Below, one piece after another: positions 11,180 to 21,143 of a stretch of 40,423 nucleotides of DNA. The first letter of the stretch is position 1. Each line of letters opens with the position of its first letter. The notes below the pieces were generated by a model. It saw only the letters and a list, made by a program, of their open reading frames with translations. It did no database searches and was not told the origin of the DNA. Source of the DNA: Chara braunii (lineage: Eukaryota > Streptophyta > Charophyceae > Charales > Characeae); assembly GCA_003427395.1 (NCBI GenBank), contig BFEA01000329.1:854030-894452 (forward strand), in the 5' to 3' direction. Made by a program: the position numbers and the translations under genes.

Positions 11180-13195
11180 ACTTACCGGACCTAATTAAGC
11201 GACGTCCCCGTCGCTTCGCAGGATCAAAAAAAAAACTATCAATTTAACCACAGTCTCAAAAGTGCTGACAAGTAGGGTACCAATCCGATTAACCGACAGA
11301 ACCAGGGTTGAGGCCTCCAATAATCCATACCAAACACAGCTTTATGCTGCCAAGATTCCAACCTGGGTCTCCGCCATCCTGACGCTCGGACGTCGGGATA
11401 CTCCTCACTGTACTACAGCATAAGTTCCATTGGATTTCTCACTGTCCTCTTCCCTGTGCCCTAGACAACCGCCGACTCCTCGTTGTGTGCCCCTAGCCCT
11501 TCCCTTGAAGCCAAGTCTTCACTAGGGGCGCGGGCCCTAACCGAGACCTTCGAAAGCATTCTCTTGCCTTCCTCTCAAAAATCTTCACATTGACGCACGT
11601 AGCCGTACCACATAGATTCTCACATACGCTTTTCTGCAGTCTAGTACAGGAAAACCAGGTCTCCATCTTGGTCCACCATAGTCTGGGTGATCGTTCCTAA
11701 TCTACGGCCCACTGCATTGTTATTTCAGCGGTAGTGCCTTCACGGGTTGCGCCACGATAGGCAGTTCCTGATAAGCATTCAATCAGGATTTCCTCAAAAG
11801 ACTCATATGACTCGACTCTTATCCCACACGTCTCCGCAGGAGTAAAACCCTCTTAGGCGTTCACGCCCCTTTAAGTCTTTACTCCCTTGGCCAGACGCAG
11901 GCCCTCTGCTCAGGTTGTGCCAAACAGCGGCCAACACCAAGGGTTGCGCCTTAGTGATGCTAGTTATACCCCTAGCTAGGTCTTCTTATAAATATCCAAG
12001 ATTAACACGAGTGGTCAGGCGGTGTGTCGCAACAATACAAGCCTACTGCGGGACTACTCATAGACCTGTCGCTTATAAGGTATTTTCCAGTCCCTCTGTG
12101 GGACAAAACAGAGGAAACACGACAACCTCTCCACAATCACAAAACAAAATCACCGCCTGATTCACAAGGCCGTGGCCTCCCAGCTTGATCAGAGCAAGAA
12201 AGTCACACATTTTGATGACATCTCTTAAAATGCACAATTTGCGACATCTAAAAATTCCATCAATAGTCACATAAAATTTCGGCCCCTCTCGTCAGTCTTT
12301 TATTACACAGAGTCAGACTTCTATTTATCAATCTTATTGACCACCTTACTCATAGAGGAGGTCTTAAATAGATCTCTCATTCATCCCTTTCTCTCTAGGA
12401 TGAACTTTCCCGCGACCTTTTCTTTAACACATCTTCCCTCTCTGAAGGTGCGTCTTCCAAATAGATAATGGACAACCTTTTCATTCACAGGTGTCCCACT
12501 TTATCATATGATCCATGTTAAAAGGCTAACTTATGGGTCTTTTGCACAACTCAACAATAGAATACTCATCATACAAATATTCAGGATCCTCACATCCTTA
12601 CACAAAACAGACTGCGCTTCCTTGCCTTATACTCGGCCCTCTCATCTGCCCAAGGGCAGGTCGCACGAGTATATCGGCGAGTATACAGTTCACATTCATC
12701 CAGATTCACAAAGTACAAAATACATCAGGCATTTTCTCGCGCATATTTCACACCAAACCATCATCCATCAAACCAGGACCACACAAGTGACTGTGAGAGT
12801 GATCGTCATATACAACAAGTAGTCCCCAAAAAGGTCTCGATATAATGAACACTCAGGGATAAAATATCCCATATGAAATGCCTCCAACATACACTCAGGG
12901 GCAGAACGCCCCATACACAAATGTCCCCAGATCGTAACCCACTCAACTCACTCAAAACCACACTCACACTGATGTCGTCCTCAAAGTACAAGTTGGGTCT
13001 GTCTCTCGAAGATCAGGGCGTAGGCCACCTAAGTATGTACACGCCTTATCTACCATGTCCCGGTCCTCAAGATGGCAGACTCAACAAAAACCCAACCTAA
13101 AGTGCCTGACAAAAGCAAACAACACCTAGGTCTACAGAATGTCATCCGATCATAACTCTAATCCTATACGCAACATGTCAACCATATAGGAAAAC
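11180..13195 (-). other. 3' untranslated region of the element
   Basis: About 2 kb between the second gag-like ORF and the 3' LTR with no credible gene. It holds a tRNA-like sequence (11345-11420) and a pair of hairpins in a short tandem repeat: GGGATA with TATCCC at 12856-12870, and GGGGC with GCCCC at 12898-12912. A further inverted repeat, GCGACG with CGTCGC, lies at 11199-11214 next to the LTR. No canonical polypurine tract is seen at 11180. Confidence 0.5.
11345..11420 (-). tRNA. tRNA-like sequence, Asp/Glu-type, degenerate
   Basis: A 76-base minus-strand segment with matching ends (TGCTG and CAGCA). It has a D-arm/A-box-like TAGTACAGTGAGGAGTA, an anticodon-like stem (CCCGACG with CGTCAGG, one mismatch), and a T-arm/B-box-like AGGTTGGAATCTTGG. 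By eye it resembles plant tRNA-Asp (TAGTATAGTGG, GAGTATTCCCG, GACCCGGG). The anticodon loop is not seven bases and there are several extra bases before the T arm. It is a pseudogene or tRNA-derived structure, not a working tRNA. Confidence 0.4.
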
Positions 13196-15840
13196 TCAGT
13201 CCTGGTCGCTCATCTCCTCCTGGTTTTGCCTATATAGTTGAGCCCTACCCCCATCTGCAGATCTCTCTACTCTCCTTCCCTGTCTATCATACATACTGCC
13301 TCCTTCCTCTGTAACCTTCCCTTCAGCCTTGTCCTTCACGAACTTAGGACACTGCAAGGCTCGATGCCCCTCCTCTGTACAGAAGAAACAGGATGTATCG
13401 AACCACTTCCTGGACCTCTTCTTTCCTCTCTGAGACCCTGGCGACGATGGTGCTTCGCTAGCCTCCCTGTCCAGCTCATGGCTCTGAGGCATATCCAAAG
13501 GCTCCTCTCCTGTCTCCACCTCCTGGGTACTCGCCCATGGTCGATCCTCAATCCCCCCTGGCCCATACTCATGTGTGCCCAACCTCTGGAGTCTGCCCTC
13601 GATGACACCCTCCGCCTCAATCCCCATCTCTCTCTCAAGAGGCTCCTCTATCCTTTACTCAAGTGAAAACAAACTTGTCTCCTCCTGCATCGAGTGCACT
13701 GCCTCAATGAGCACGTCCATAGATCCCTCTGTTGAGCCCTGAGCCGGCTCAATGCTGAATGGTGGTAATCCATCCTCAACTGCCAAAGGTACGACTGGGC
13801 CCGCCGCTGCTATAGGTAGCGTCACGAGCTCAGTAGGGGCTCTGAACTCGAAGGCCTCTCTCTCTGCCTCCCTCTGGGTTCTCGCCTCCTCTGGCTCCAG
13901 GATAACTCTCCCCATAGGTGGCTCCTGACGAGTCTCTGCTGCAGATGGTTGTCCTGGCAAACCATGTTCTGGCTGCCTCTGCTCCCCCTGCCGGCTGCTC
14001 ACTGGCTTGTCCACCTCTCCCTGAGATCGCTGCCTCAGGCTCTCGATGATAGTTGTCTGACTGGCCACCAATGCCCTAAGTTCCTGGATTTCCACCTCCA
14101 TAGCCTCCAGGCATACCCCATGGCCTGCTTCCTTTATCTTCTTTTCTGCCAGATCGCTGTCCAATAGCAAGTGTCGGTCAAAAGTTGCCTTGGCCAGGAA
14201 CTTGATTTTGCGATCCAACCTTTTTTTTCGCCTTCCTTGCTACCCCAAACCCGACTCTGGTTGGCGAAGGAAGCTCCTCTCCTCTCTGCTCCCAGAAGTC
14301 CCTCCACATCTCTGGGATTTTCGGGGCCTTGGCTGTCGCGATGGGTGGCTGACCCGGAAGTGCCTCTAGTGTTTCCAATCTCTGCCTCTTCTGTTGCTGC
14401 TCCGGAAGTGCCCCCGCTGCCTCCAACCTCTGCCTCTCTTGCCATACCTCTTCTATCCTCCTGGTTCTTCTTGCCCTCTTTTCCTCAGCTGTCTCTCCAG
14501 TTGGCGCCCTTTCCCTCGTGCGGAGGTTGACCCTCTTCGGGATTTCTGCCTCCACCTCCTTCTCGGGCTGGCATGGCTCCTGGCGCGGCTCTGCAGGTGC
14601 TGGCTCCTCCAGGTCTAGGTGCTCCAGGGCATGAGCTGCTAGGTGCCTGTCAATCAGGGTCAAGGCTTCTCTCCTTACACAACTGCCCTCTCTCTTCTCC
14701 TTTCTGCTCTCCCCTCTGGCAAAGGAGTCTTTTCTGATGAGGGCAATGGGGTCTCCTCTCTCTGCAACATCTTTCCTGCCTGGCGAGTGCTCCCTGGTGC
14801 ATCCCCGAGTCTCAAACCCACCGCTGGCGTCTAAGGGGGTGTGTCCTCTCCAACCTCTATCACTTCCTTCCCTGCACGTCTCCCCTCATCGCCTAGCTCT
14901 CTCTCTCGCTGAGTATCCTGGACCTCCTCCTGTGGCACCTCCTCTCGTGGCACCTCCTCTCGAGACACCTCCTCTGCCTGCTCTCCACGATCCTCACCGC
15001 GAGGTGACGCTCTCCACTGAGAGATATCTAAATGCACCTCCAACTCCCTCAAAGGCTCCTCAGACGCTGGCGGCTCTTCCTGTGTGCGTGCTGGCACCTC
15101 CTCAATCCACCCTCGGCAAACCGATGGAACTCCACTGGTTCCAACCCACACTCAGGGTACGCCCCTCGCTCCTCAGCCTTTGGCTCCGGCTCCGGTTCCT
15201 CCTCTCTCCTAGCTAGGGCCTTCCGTCCTCCTCGAGATGGCCTCGCCTCCCTGGGCTCAGGGTCCCTCTGCCTCTGACTCCTCTGACGCCTCTCAACTCT
15301 GGGCTGAGGGGGCTCTGGCCGTCAAAAGGCCTCTCTTAGATGTGCCATGCAGCTCTCCCAGTCCCGGGCCATGTCTCTGACCTGCCTAGCCAGCGGTCTT
15401 TCCGCCTTCCTGGTCCAAAGTGGTAGTGTCTGCATCCAATCGTCTCTCGGTATACGCTGCCCCTGCATGAACCACTCAAAAGCGGGGATGAAGTCCGACG
15501 CATTCCCGACCTCCAGGCGGATCGGCCTGCCATCAGGTCCCACAGGCGAGGGTCGCAGCTCCTGCATCCTCATCTCCACCTCTGACCTCGTCGTCGCCTC
15601 CCTACGGATCCGCGCGATGGGCCCCTCGAATCTGCCGACTCCCCTCAACCCCTCAATCCCCCGGGTCACGGTCCAGCCCATACGACACGCATGCTCCCAG
15701 AAACTGTCAAAGAATAACTCGATGTCGTCACCATCGTACTCCGGAGTGCTCTCTCGATGGCGAGGTCCATGCCGCTCATATCCTCCTGATGCCCCCAACG
15801 GCCTCCGAGGCGGCGGTGTCCCCCTCCCTCCTCTTGGCAT
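13196..15840 (-). pseudogene. Second gag-like ORF downstream of pol, CCHC-terminated
   Basis: An extra gene of about 880 codons between integrase and the 3' LTR, same strand as pol. The start chosen is the ATG at 15840 (MPRGGRG), just after a splice-acceptor motif. The N-terminal domain of about 170 residues is gag-like (DDIELFFDSFWEHACRMGW; later DFIPAFEWFMQGQRIPRDDW). The middle is low-complexity, charged and Pro/Glu-rich, with repeats of REEVP. A short coiled coil follows (IQELRALVASQTTIIESLRQR region, near 14090). The C-terminus has a CCHC knuckle (13349-13390). Decay: TGA at 15322, frameshift near 15120, TAG at 14831, frameshift near 14690, frameshift at an A8 run (about 14221-14228), TAA at 13655, final TGA at 13196. 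Function unknown; a second nucleocapsid or RNA-binding structural protein is my inference. I recall similar predicted proteins from Chara, unverified. Confidence 0.7.
13349..13390 (-). other. CCHC zinc knuckle of the second gag-like ORF
   Basis: Translates to CFFCTEEGHRALQC, a C-x2-C-x4-H-x4-C knuckle preceded by a basic patch (RGKKRSRKWFDTS). It differs in all spacer residues from the knuckle of the first gag, so it is not a recent duplicate of it. Confidence 0.9.
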
Positions 15841-15860
15841 GGCTGTCTTCGTAAAGTCAG

Positions 15861-15890
15861 ACCTGCACAACAGGCGAAGGAGACAACAGG
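15861..15890 (-). promoter_or_regulatory. Candidate splice acceptor ahead of the extra ORF
   Basis: The minus strand reads GTCTCCTTCGCCTGTTGTG and then CAG, with the AG ending at 15863, followed by GTCTGAC. The ATG of the gag-like ORF follows at 15840. A long pyrimidine-rich run plus CAG at just this point suggests the ORF is expressed from a spliced RNA, using a donor in the 5' leader (22776 or 22821). Motif-based inference. Confidence 0.45.
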
Positions 15891-16005
15891 CACACATTGG
15901 GGTAAGCAAACAGGTGATAATCGAAGCAAGCTCAGACCAGACCACACTCATGCAGCATACAACCTATCCGACCTACATAACCTATCGCTTCTATTCTAGA
16001 GGTAG

Positions 16006-18249
16006 TCAGATCATCTCTCTTACCTCTTCTCTCGCCACAAATTTCTTCAGTCGCGTTCCAGATACCCAATCCTTCCACTCAGCCCCATTCAACTCCTCAA
16101 TCTGGTATGCTCCGAAGTCTCCAACCCGTATGATCCGGTAGGGACCTAACCACCTCTTATCAAGTTTCCTGGACCACTGCATTTCCAGCGATGAATCGTA
16201 GAGAAGCACGATGTCCCCAACTGCCAGAGGTACTTTCCTCACCCGAGCAGACTGATCCCGTCGAGTCGTATCATCCATACGGCTTCTAGCCACTTGATCG
16301 GATGCCTCCTGGATCCTTTCCTCTATCGCTCCTATCTGTCGCGCCCGAATGTCGAGTAATTCCTCAAAGGACAGGTCAACTTCCAGATCCTGGCGCCTCC
16401 AAGTCTTGAGAAAACTTTCATTAGGGAAGGTGGCGTGCCTTCCGTACCACAGAGTGGCTGGCGCATACTTGGTGGATCTTTTCACTGTAATGTTCTCGAC
16501 GAAGAAAGTCGCCCTTAGGTACCTTGGCCTTTGATTAGGCCTACCTTCGGTCCACTTAGCCAGGAGGCTCGTAATTGTACTATGCCCTTTCTCCACGGGA
16601 GCATTCGCCTGGGGGTGCGCGGTCGTGGTGTAGTTAGCTACTACACCATACCTTGATAGCAACTCCTGCACCTCCTGGCAGGTAAACTTTGATCCCCTGT
16701 CCATTACGAATTCCCTGACGAAAGGATAACGCAGGCAGTACTCCCCGATGCAACTAACCAAGACCGAACCAGTCTTGGCATGAATGGCACGCCCATCCAC
16801 GAAGCCAGACAGGTTATCGCGCGCATCGAAGATGTAGTTATAGCCCTGATCCCCAAGCGGCATGAAAAGTAGATCGAGATGCACTACAGCCCCCACCTCT
16901 CGCTCTAGCCTTGGATGCAGCGGCTCTCCTTGCTTTAAACGGGATCTCTCCTGGCAGGGTACACAAGATCGGCAGAACTTCCCTTTCCCGACCATGTCCA
17001 TCATCCCATCCCAGTAGTACAACTCACTTATTTTGGCATACGTGGCTTGTACCCCTCGATGCCCTCCGGCAATGCCGTCATGAAGCGCTGCTATAACGTC
17101 AATCTGACGGTTCCTACCGCAGACGACTCTCCTGGGATTCTCCACTTCTCTTCTCACGAAAAGGTGGCCGCCACGCACTAAGTAGCGTTGTAGCATCCTC
17201 TGAGCCCTATCGCTCGCATCCCTTAGCCGCATATCGCAAGACAAAAGAAGCCCCAGCTCTAGGTAGATCCCATCATACTCTTCTGCACGAAAGGTCTCCT
17301 TAATCTCCCCCTCCTCGAACTCGTCGTCCTGGCTCTGGGGCACTTCATCCACATTCCCTATCGGGTTCAACGAGCCTGATTGGTCGAGGCTTTCCTGCAA
17401 TAACGTGTTGACGAGGAGATACATTCCTCCCATCAGGTCCTCATGTCGTTCTACCTGGCCTGGTCCTTCCTCGATCGTCCTCATGTCCTCCACCAGACTA
17501 TGCGAACTAACCAGCGCCAACTCCATCATCCACTGAACATCCTTACCACCCCAGGGATCCTCTTCTTCAAAGGGTTTGAGGATTAGCTCAGCCCTATGTT
17601 CGTACCCACTCGGCGCTTGCCAGATAGGATAGCCTAGACAGCCGGGCACTCGCGGCGACCACTTGTTAATATGGAGACGAACATCTTCCTCCTGATCCAG
17701 AAATTCATCAAGTGGGGGCGTATTCTCCACCGCCTCCCCTTCCTGCTTATCCCAGTTGATCCGGCTTAGTCCGTCTGCCCGGTTCTTACTGCCAGGAATC
17801 CGCTCCAACTCGAAGTTAAACATCCAGATGTACACCAGCCATCTGGCAACCGTCGGATCCGATGGAACGTAATTCCTTAGAGAGTAGGCCAGGGCGGTCG
17901 GGTCCACTCTGAAAATAAACCTCCTGCCGAAGATGTAGTTCCGGAAGATCCGCAGACAGTGGAGGACGGCAAGGGTCTCCCTCTTAAACTGAGAGTAGTT
18001 CCTCTCGGTCGTACAGAGAGTCCGACTCTCAAATCGCAAGGGTCTTTCCTTTCCTTCCATGTCTGCCTGAATTAGAACTCCCCCTAAGGCAGTCGGCCCT
18101 GCATCCGTTTCGACAATGAAGGGTCGTGTCTCCGTGGCATCATAATCTGGCGCCCCTAACACCAACCCTCCTTCTCGAAACTCCTCCTTCATTCTGGCCA
18201 CCACCTCTTCTTGCTCTTCACCCCAAACCCATTCCTGATCCTGACGAAC
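16006..18249 (-). CDS. pol: pol C-terminal part: RNase H and integrase
   Basis: The longest open block (732 codons from 18204, with 15 more open codons upstream). RNase H: catalytic Asp34 in VETDAGP, Glu76 in RETLAVL, Asp101 in FRVDPTAL and Asp144 in NRADGLSR, so all four metal ligands are kept. Integrase: an HHCC zinc-binding region with His375, His382, Cys414 and Cys417. The DDE core is Asp444 (HLDLLFMP), Asp502 (VMDRGSKF) and Glu538 (ANAPVEKGH); the second and third are 36 residues apart, as expected. A GPY/F-like module (KRWLGPYRI) lies near the C-terminus. I see no chromodomain. TGA at 16006-16008 ends it. This part looks catalytically complete, but it is cut off from RT by the TAA at 18250. 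Confidence 0.92.
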   Translation of the reverse strand, partial: VRQDQEWVWGEEQEEVVARMKEEFREGGLVLGAPDYDATETRPFIVETDAGPTALGGVLIQADMEGKERPLRFESRTLCTTERNYSQFKRETLAVLHCLRIFRNYIFGRRFIFRVDPTALAYSLRNYVPSDPTVARWLVYIWMFNFELERIPGSKNRADGLSRINWDKQEGEAVENTPPLDEFLDQEEDVRLHINKWSPRVPGCLGYPIWQAPSGYEHRAELILKPFEEEDPWGGKDVQWMMELALVSSHSLVEDMRTIEEGPGQVERHEDLMGGMYLLVNTLLQESLDQSGSLNPIGNVDEVPQSQDDEFEEGEIKETFRAEEYDGIYLELGLLLSCDMRLRDASDRAQRMLQRYLVRGGHLFVRREVENPRRVVCGRNRQIDVIAALHDGIAGGHRGVQATYAKISELYYWDGMMDMVGKGKFCRSCVPCQERSRLKQGEPLHPRLEREVGAVVHLDLLFMPLGDQGYNYIFDARDNLSGFVDGRAIHAKTGSVLVSCIGEYCLRYPFVREFVMDRGSKFTCQEVQELLSRYGVVANYTTTAHPQANAPVEKGHSTITSLLAKWTEGRPNQRPRYLRATFFVENITVKRSTKYAPATLWYGRHATFPNESFLKTWRRQDLEVDLSFEELLDIRARQIGAIEERIQEASDQVARSRMDDTTRRDQSARVRKVPLAVGDIVLLYDSSLEMQWSRKLDKRWLGPYRIIRVGDFGAYQIEELNGAEWKDWVSGTRLKKFVAREEVREMI

Positions 18250-19373
18250 TTACTTCCTCAGGTGCTCGGTCTTAGCGGCAAAGTTCTTGACGAAGGCCCT
18301 CCAAAACCCACACGTACCAAGGAAGCTCCTGACATCAGTTATTGAGTGGAACGGAAATGGCCACTCAGTAATCTTGTCTGTCTTCTTCACATCCGGCCTT
18401 CGGCCTTTCTCGCTGCAGACAAACCCCAAGATAGTCGCTTCCCTCATGCAGTGTCTAGATTTGGCCCCGCTTGCCGTGAGGTTATGCTCCTCGAGCAGGC
18501 TCAGGACCTTTTCGAGGTCCTGGATGTGCTTCCACACAAAGCGCCTTACCTCTGGCGAGACTTCGTCGTTCTCCTTCACTGTCGACCCCTTCACCGCCAA
18601 ATCGTCGATGTATGGCTGTGTGATATGGGGGCTGACTGACTGCATAGCCCGGATAATGGCCCGTTGGACCATTGCTACCGCGTTAGTCCATCCTTGTGGG
18701 GCTACGTTCATGTGGATTAATCCTCGCGGCGTGTGCATAGCCGTCACCGGCCTGTCCGGCGGATAGACCGGAAACTGATCATATCCTGAGTAAAGGTCTA
18801 TAAGTGAAATTATAGGCCTTCCAGCACAGGATTCTGACAGAGCGTCCGCATTCGGCAGTCCTCCAGCATCCCGCACGGTCACCGCATTTAGCCTCTGCAA
18901 GTCTTGCACCCACCGCAGCGTCCCGTTAGGTTTGATGAAGCAGAACCACGGGGACGCATACGGTCCACTTGAATAGTCGGCGACGTGCGTACGTATCTTG
19001 CCGTCAAGGTAATCCACCACCTTCTTTTCCTCGTCAGGATTAGGGTATCGCGCCCCTCTCATGTTCCAAGGCTCATGTGGCACGGTGTGGATGCGGATCA
19101 TAGGTATCCTGTCCACATTCAGCCTGCCACGCTCTTCGTCACTAAACGCATAGGCGCGATGCCTCCTTTTCATTAATTCCACCATCAACGCTCGCTCCTG
19201 AGGCAGTAGGAAGTCGGGTTCCCCTATAATCAACTTCCCCTCATTCCCTTCGTTGATACGACATGGTCCTGCTAGAGCACTCTCCCTCATTCGCCGTATC
19301 AACCCTCGTTCCCTCTCATAGTATGCTTCCTCGTCTTCCGTAACGAGGACGGGAACCGGGCGGCACTTCTTGT
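18250..19373 (-). pseudogene. pol: Reverse transcriptase domain of pol
   Basis: Copies element RNA into DNA. The block from 19302 (350 codons) is preceded by about 20 more open codons in frame. Visible RT motifs in order: ASPWFCFIKPNGTLRWVQDLQRLN (residues 116-139), ISLIDLYSGYDQ with the first catalytic Asp at 169, APQGWTNAV (201-209), and the polymerase box YIDD at 231-234 (about 18601-18612). The thumb/connection region follows: HIQDLEKVLSLLEEHNL, ILGFVCSEKG, VRSFLGTCGFWRAFVKNF. All polymerase Asp residues are present. The frame ends with TAA at 18250-18252 but resumes in the same frame as RNase H, so one stop separates the domains. Confidence 0.9.
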
Positions 19374-19631
19374 CTACCGTCTTGTACCGCCTTTGGGAAC
19401 CCTACTTGAGTCGTCCCCTATAAAAGGTCGACTCACAAATTGCACCCGCGCGGACGCGAGGTTCCTCCTTCCGTCCTGAAAACGATATACCAACTCCAAT
19501 CTCCCCGCCTCGAGGCACTCCAGGACTTGCTCCCTCAAGGCTTGAATGGGATCCGGATTTGCCATCTCATGTGCGGCCACCAAGTCCATGGCCCTCCCGA
19601 CATCCGATAAGCTAAGGGAAAAAGTTTTCAC
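19374..19631 (-). pseudogene. Protease-RT connector
   Basis: Open stretch of about 85 codons in the protease frame (frame continues from 19667 after a TGA). It has a helical segment (GRAMDLVAAHEMANPDPIQ, then ALREQVLECLEAGRLEL). It ends at a TAG where the sequence must shift frame (near 19380-19420) to join the RT. It carries no motif I can name, and its position suggests a spacer in the polyprotein. Confidence 0.5.
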
Positions 19632-19659
19632 CTCCTCTTCTACTTCCGGCTCCGCTCGA

Positions 19660-20606
19660 AGCCTTCATCGCTCGCTCTCCGATTCTTCAATCGTGAAGGA
19701 TCCTGGGTTGGGCCGGTTCCTTATACTCCTCAGTCCTGTATTTCTGCAGGTAATTATCTCATAATTCCCCCAGGCAGGGTCACATAGGAGGAGGATCAGA
19801 GTCCCGTCATGCTTGTTAAACATCACGGTTTCTGCCCTACTCAAAAATTACCTTCCTAGGAGGATCCCGTGGTCCACGTCAGGTATGATGAAGAAGCAAG
19901 CTCGGGCCTTCACCTTTCCAACCTCGATGAGTACATTCGAGGCTGTCCCACAAAACACGGCCTTGCAGCTGGCTCCATGCAAAATACCGCAGTCAGACCG
20001 GTCTATGTCCAGCCCGAATCTGATAGCATCCTCCTCCCGGATGATGTTCATTTCCGCCCCGGTGTCCACCATTGATGCACACTTGGAACCCTTCACCACT
20101 AAATCCACCGTGTCGCAGGCCACACATTTCCAATCCATCTTCGTGCCTGACTCCGCCCACTCTGCCTCCTTGGGCAGAATTGTACCCAGATGGACGTTGG
20201 GCACCAAGCGCCGTGACAACCTCCCTTTCAATTCATCGCGGAGTCGCGGGGCTGACGCCAGGATTTCCTTCAGAGTCATGAGGTCATTGTGCCCTTCTAG
20301 CAGCCGGTCGATCACTCTCTCCACGTCAAACCCCTCCTCCAACCAAACCGCATACTTCTTCCTTTTGGGTGGTCCGTCGCGCACAACCGGCTCGACCTCT
20401 TCCCTGGCTCTCTTTTTCCTTGCCCGCTGCTCCGCTCTCTGATCTTCTTCTCTGCGCAGCCTCTCGTCCTCTTCCTCCTCATTGTCGTCATCCTCCACTT
20501 CCATAGCCTCCTTCTTTTTCCCTGGCTCTATCTCCCTCCTCGAAGGTTCTAGGTTGGCACTGACCTTGGCCTGACTTCTCGTTCGTGCCGCCTGTGCCAG
20601 CCGGGT
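19660..20606 (-). pseudogene. pro: Aspartic protease domain (pro)
   Basis: Retropepsin-type protease that would cleave the gag-pol polyprotein. The clearest open block is 20504-19848 (218 codons). It has a highly acidic and then basic start, a helical segment (VERVIDRLLEGHNDLMTLKEIL), and the catalytic motif MVDTGAEMN with the active Asp at residue 147. The conserved closing motif DHGILLGR follows about 55 residues later, as in retropepsins. A TAA at 19848-19850 interrupts the frame, probably where Ser stood. The sequence continues in the same frame (FLSRAETVMFNKHDGTL) until a TGA near 19668. The domain follows gag directly and precedes RT. Confidence 0.75.
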
Positions 20607-21143
20607 CTACGGAGTGAGGGGTCTCCCCATCATTCCCGACTGTGGACTCAACCCCACCACATTTACTCCGGGTCGCCCAGTCGCTGACTCCGAGCCGGAG
20701 TCATAGAGGAACACCTTGGGGACGATAGACCTCCATTTCCTCACTTCGTCGCAAAGGTCTACCAACTTCTGCTGGTACCTTCCCACCTTGTTCAGTAGGT
20801 CCTCCATCTTCCCCAATAAGACGGATGGCGGTTCCATCCTTCTTTTCTCGTCCTCATCATCTGATTCGATGATTATGGGTTCTTCCCTCCTACTTCCTCC
20901 ACGTGGTCCTTGAGCCACTTCCTCGTCGCTCCCCACTTCCTCTACCCCAATCGGTGGTTCCTCCTTTTCTTGCCATAGCCTGAATTCCTCTATCCCCACC
21001 GACGGTCCTTTCTTCTCCTGCCATAACCTGAACGTGGCAGGGGGTGGCGCCCCGGCTGCCGCCCTTCGTCGGGCTTCCACTCTCACTCCTCCAAGCCTTC
21101 TGTCAATGGCCTCCCCAAACTGATCGTAAATGTTCCCATCCAT
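20607..21143 (-). pseudogene. gag-protease linker segment
   Basis: Open stretch of 178 codons in the same frame as the gag knuckle upstream and the protease downstream. It starts MDGNIYDQFGEAIDRRLGG. It has a twice-repeated FRLWQEK motif, an acidic patch (IIIESDDEDE), and a predicted helix around KMEDLLNKVGRYQQKLVDL. The frame ends with TAG at 20607-20609 and then continues in the same frame as charged sequence into the protease. The TAG could be a read-through stop between gag and pol, but other in-frame stops in this copy make simple decay as likely. I recognise no catalytic domain here. Confidence 0.55.

Noticed and set aside
12318-12370. A possible extra ATCTTA hairpin in the 3' UTR
   Set aside because: Only CA with TG closes around the loop and no outer stem pairs, so it is within chance.
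15322-15840. Env-like protein in the position after integrase
   Set aside because: The frame has no signal peptide or transmembrane segment after its likely start at 15840 and ends in a nucleocapsid-type knuckle; the hydrophobic stretch upstream of 15840 is probably intronic.
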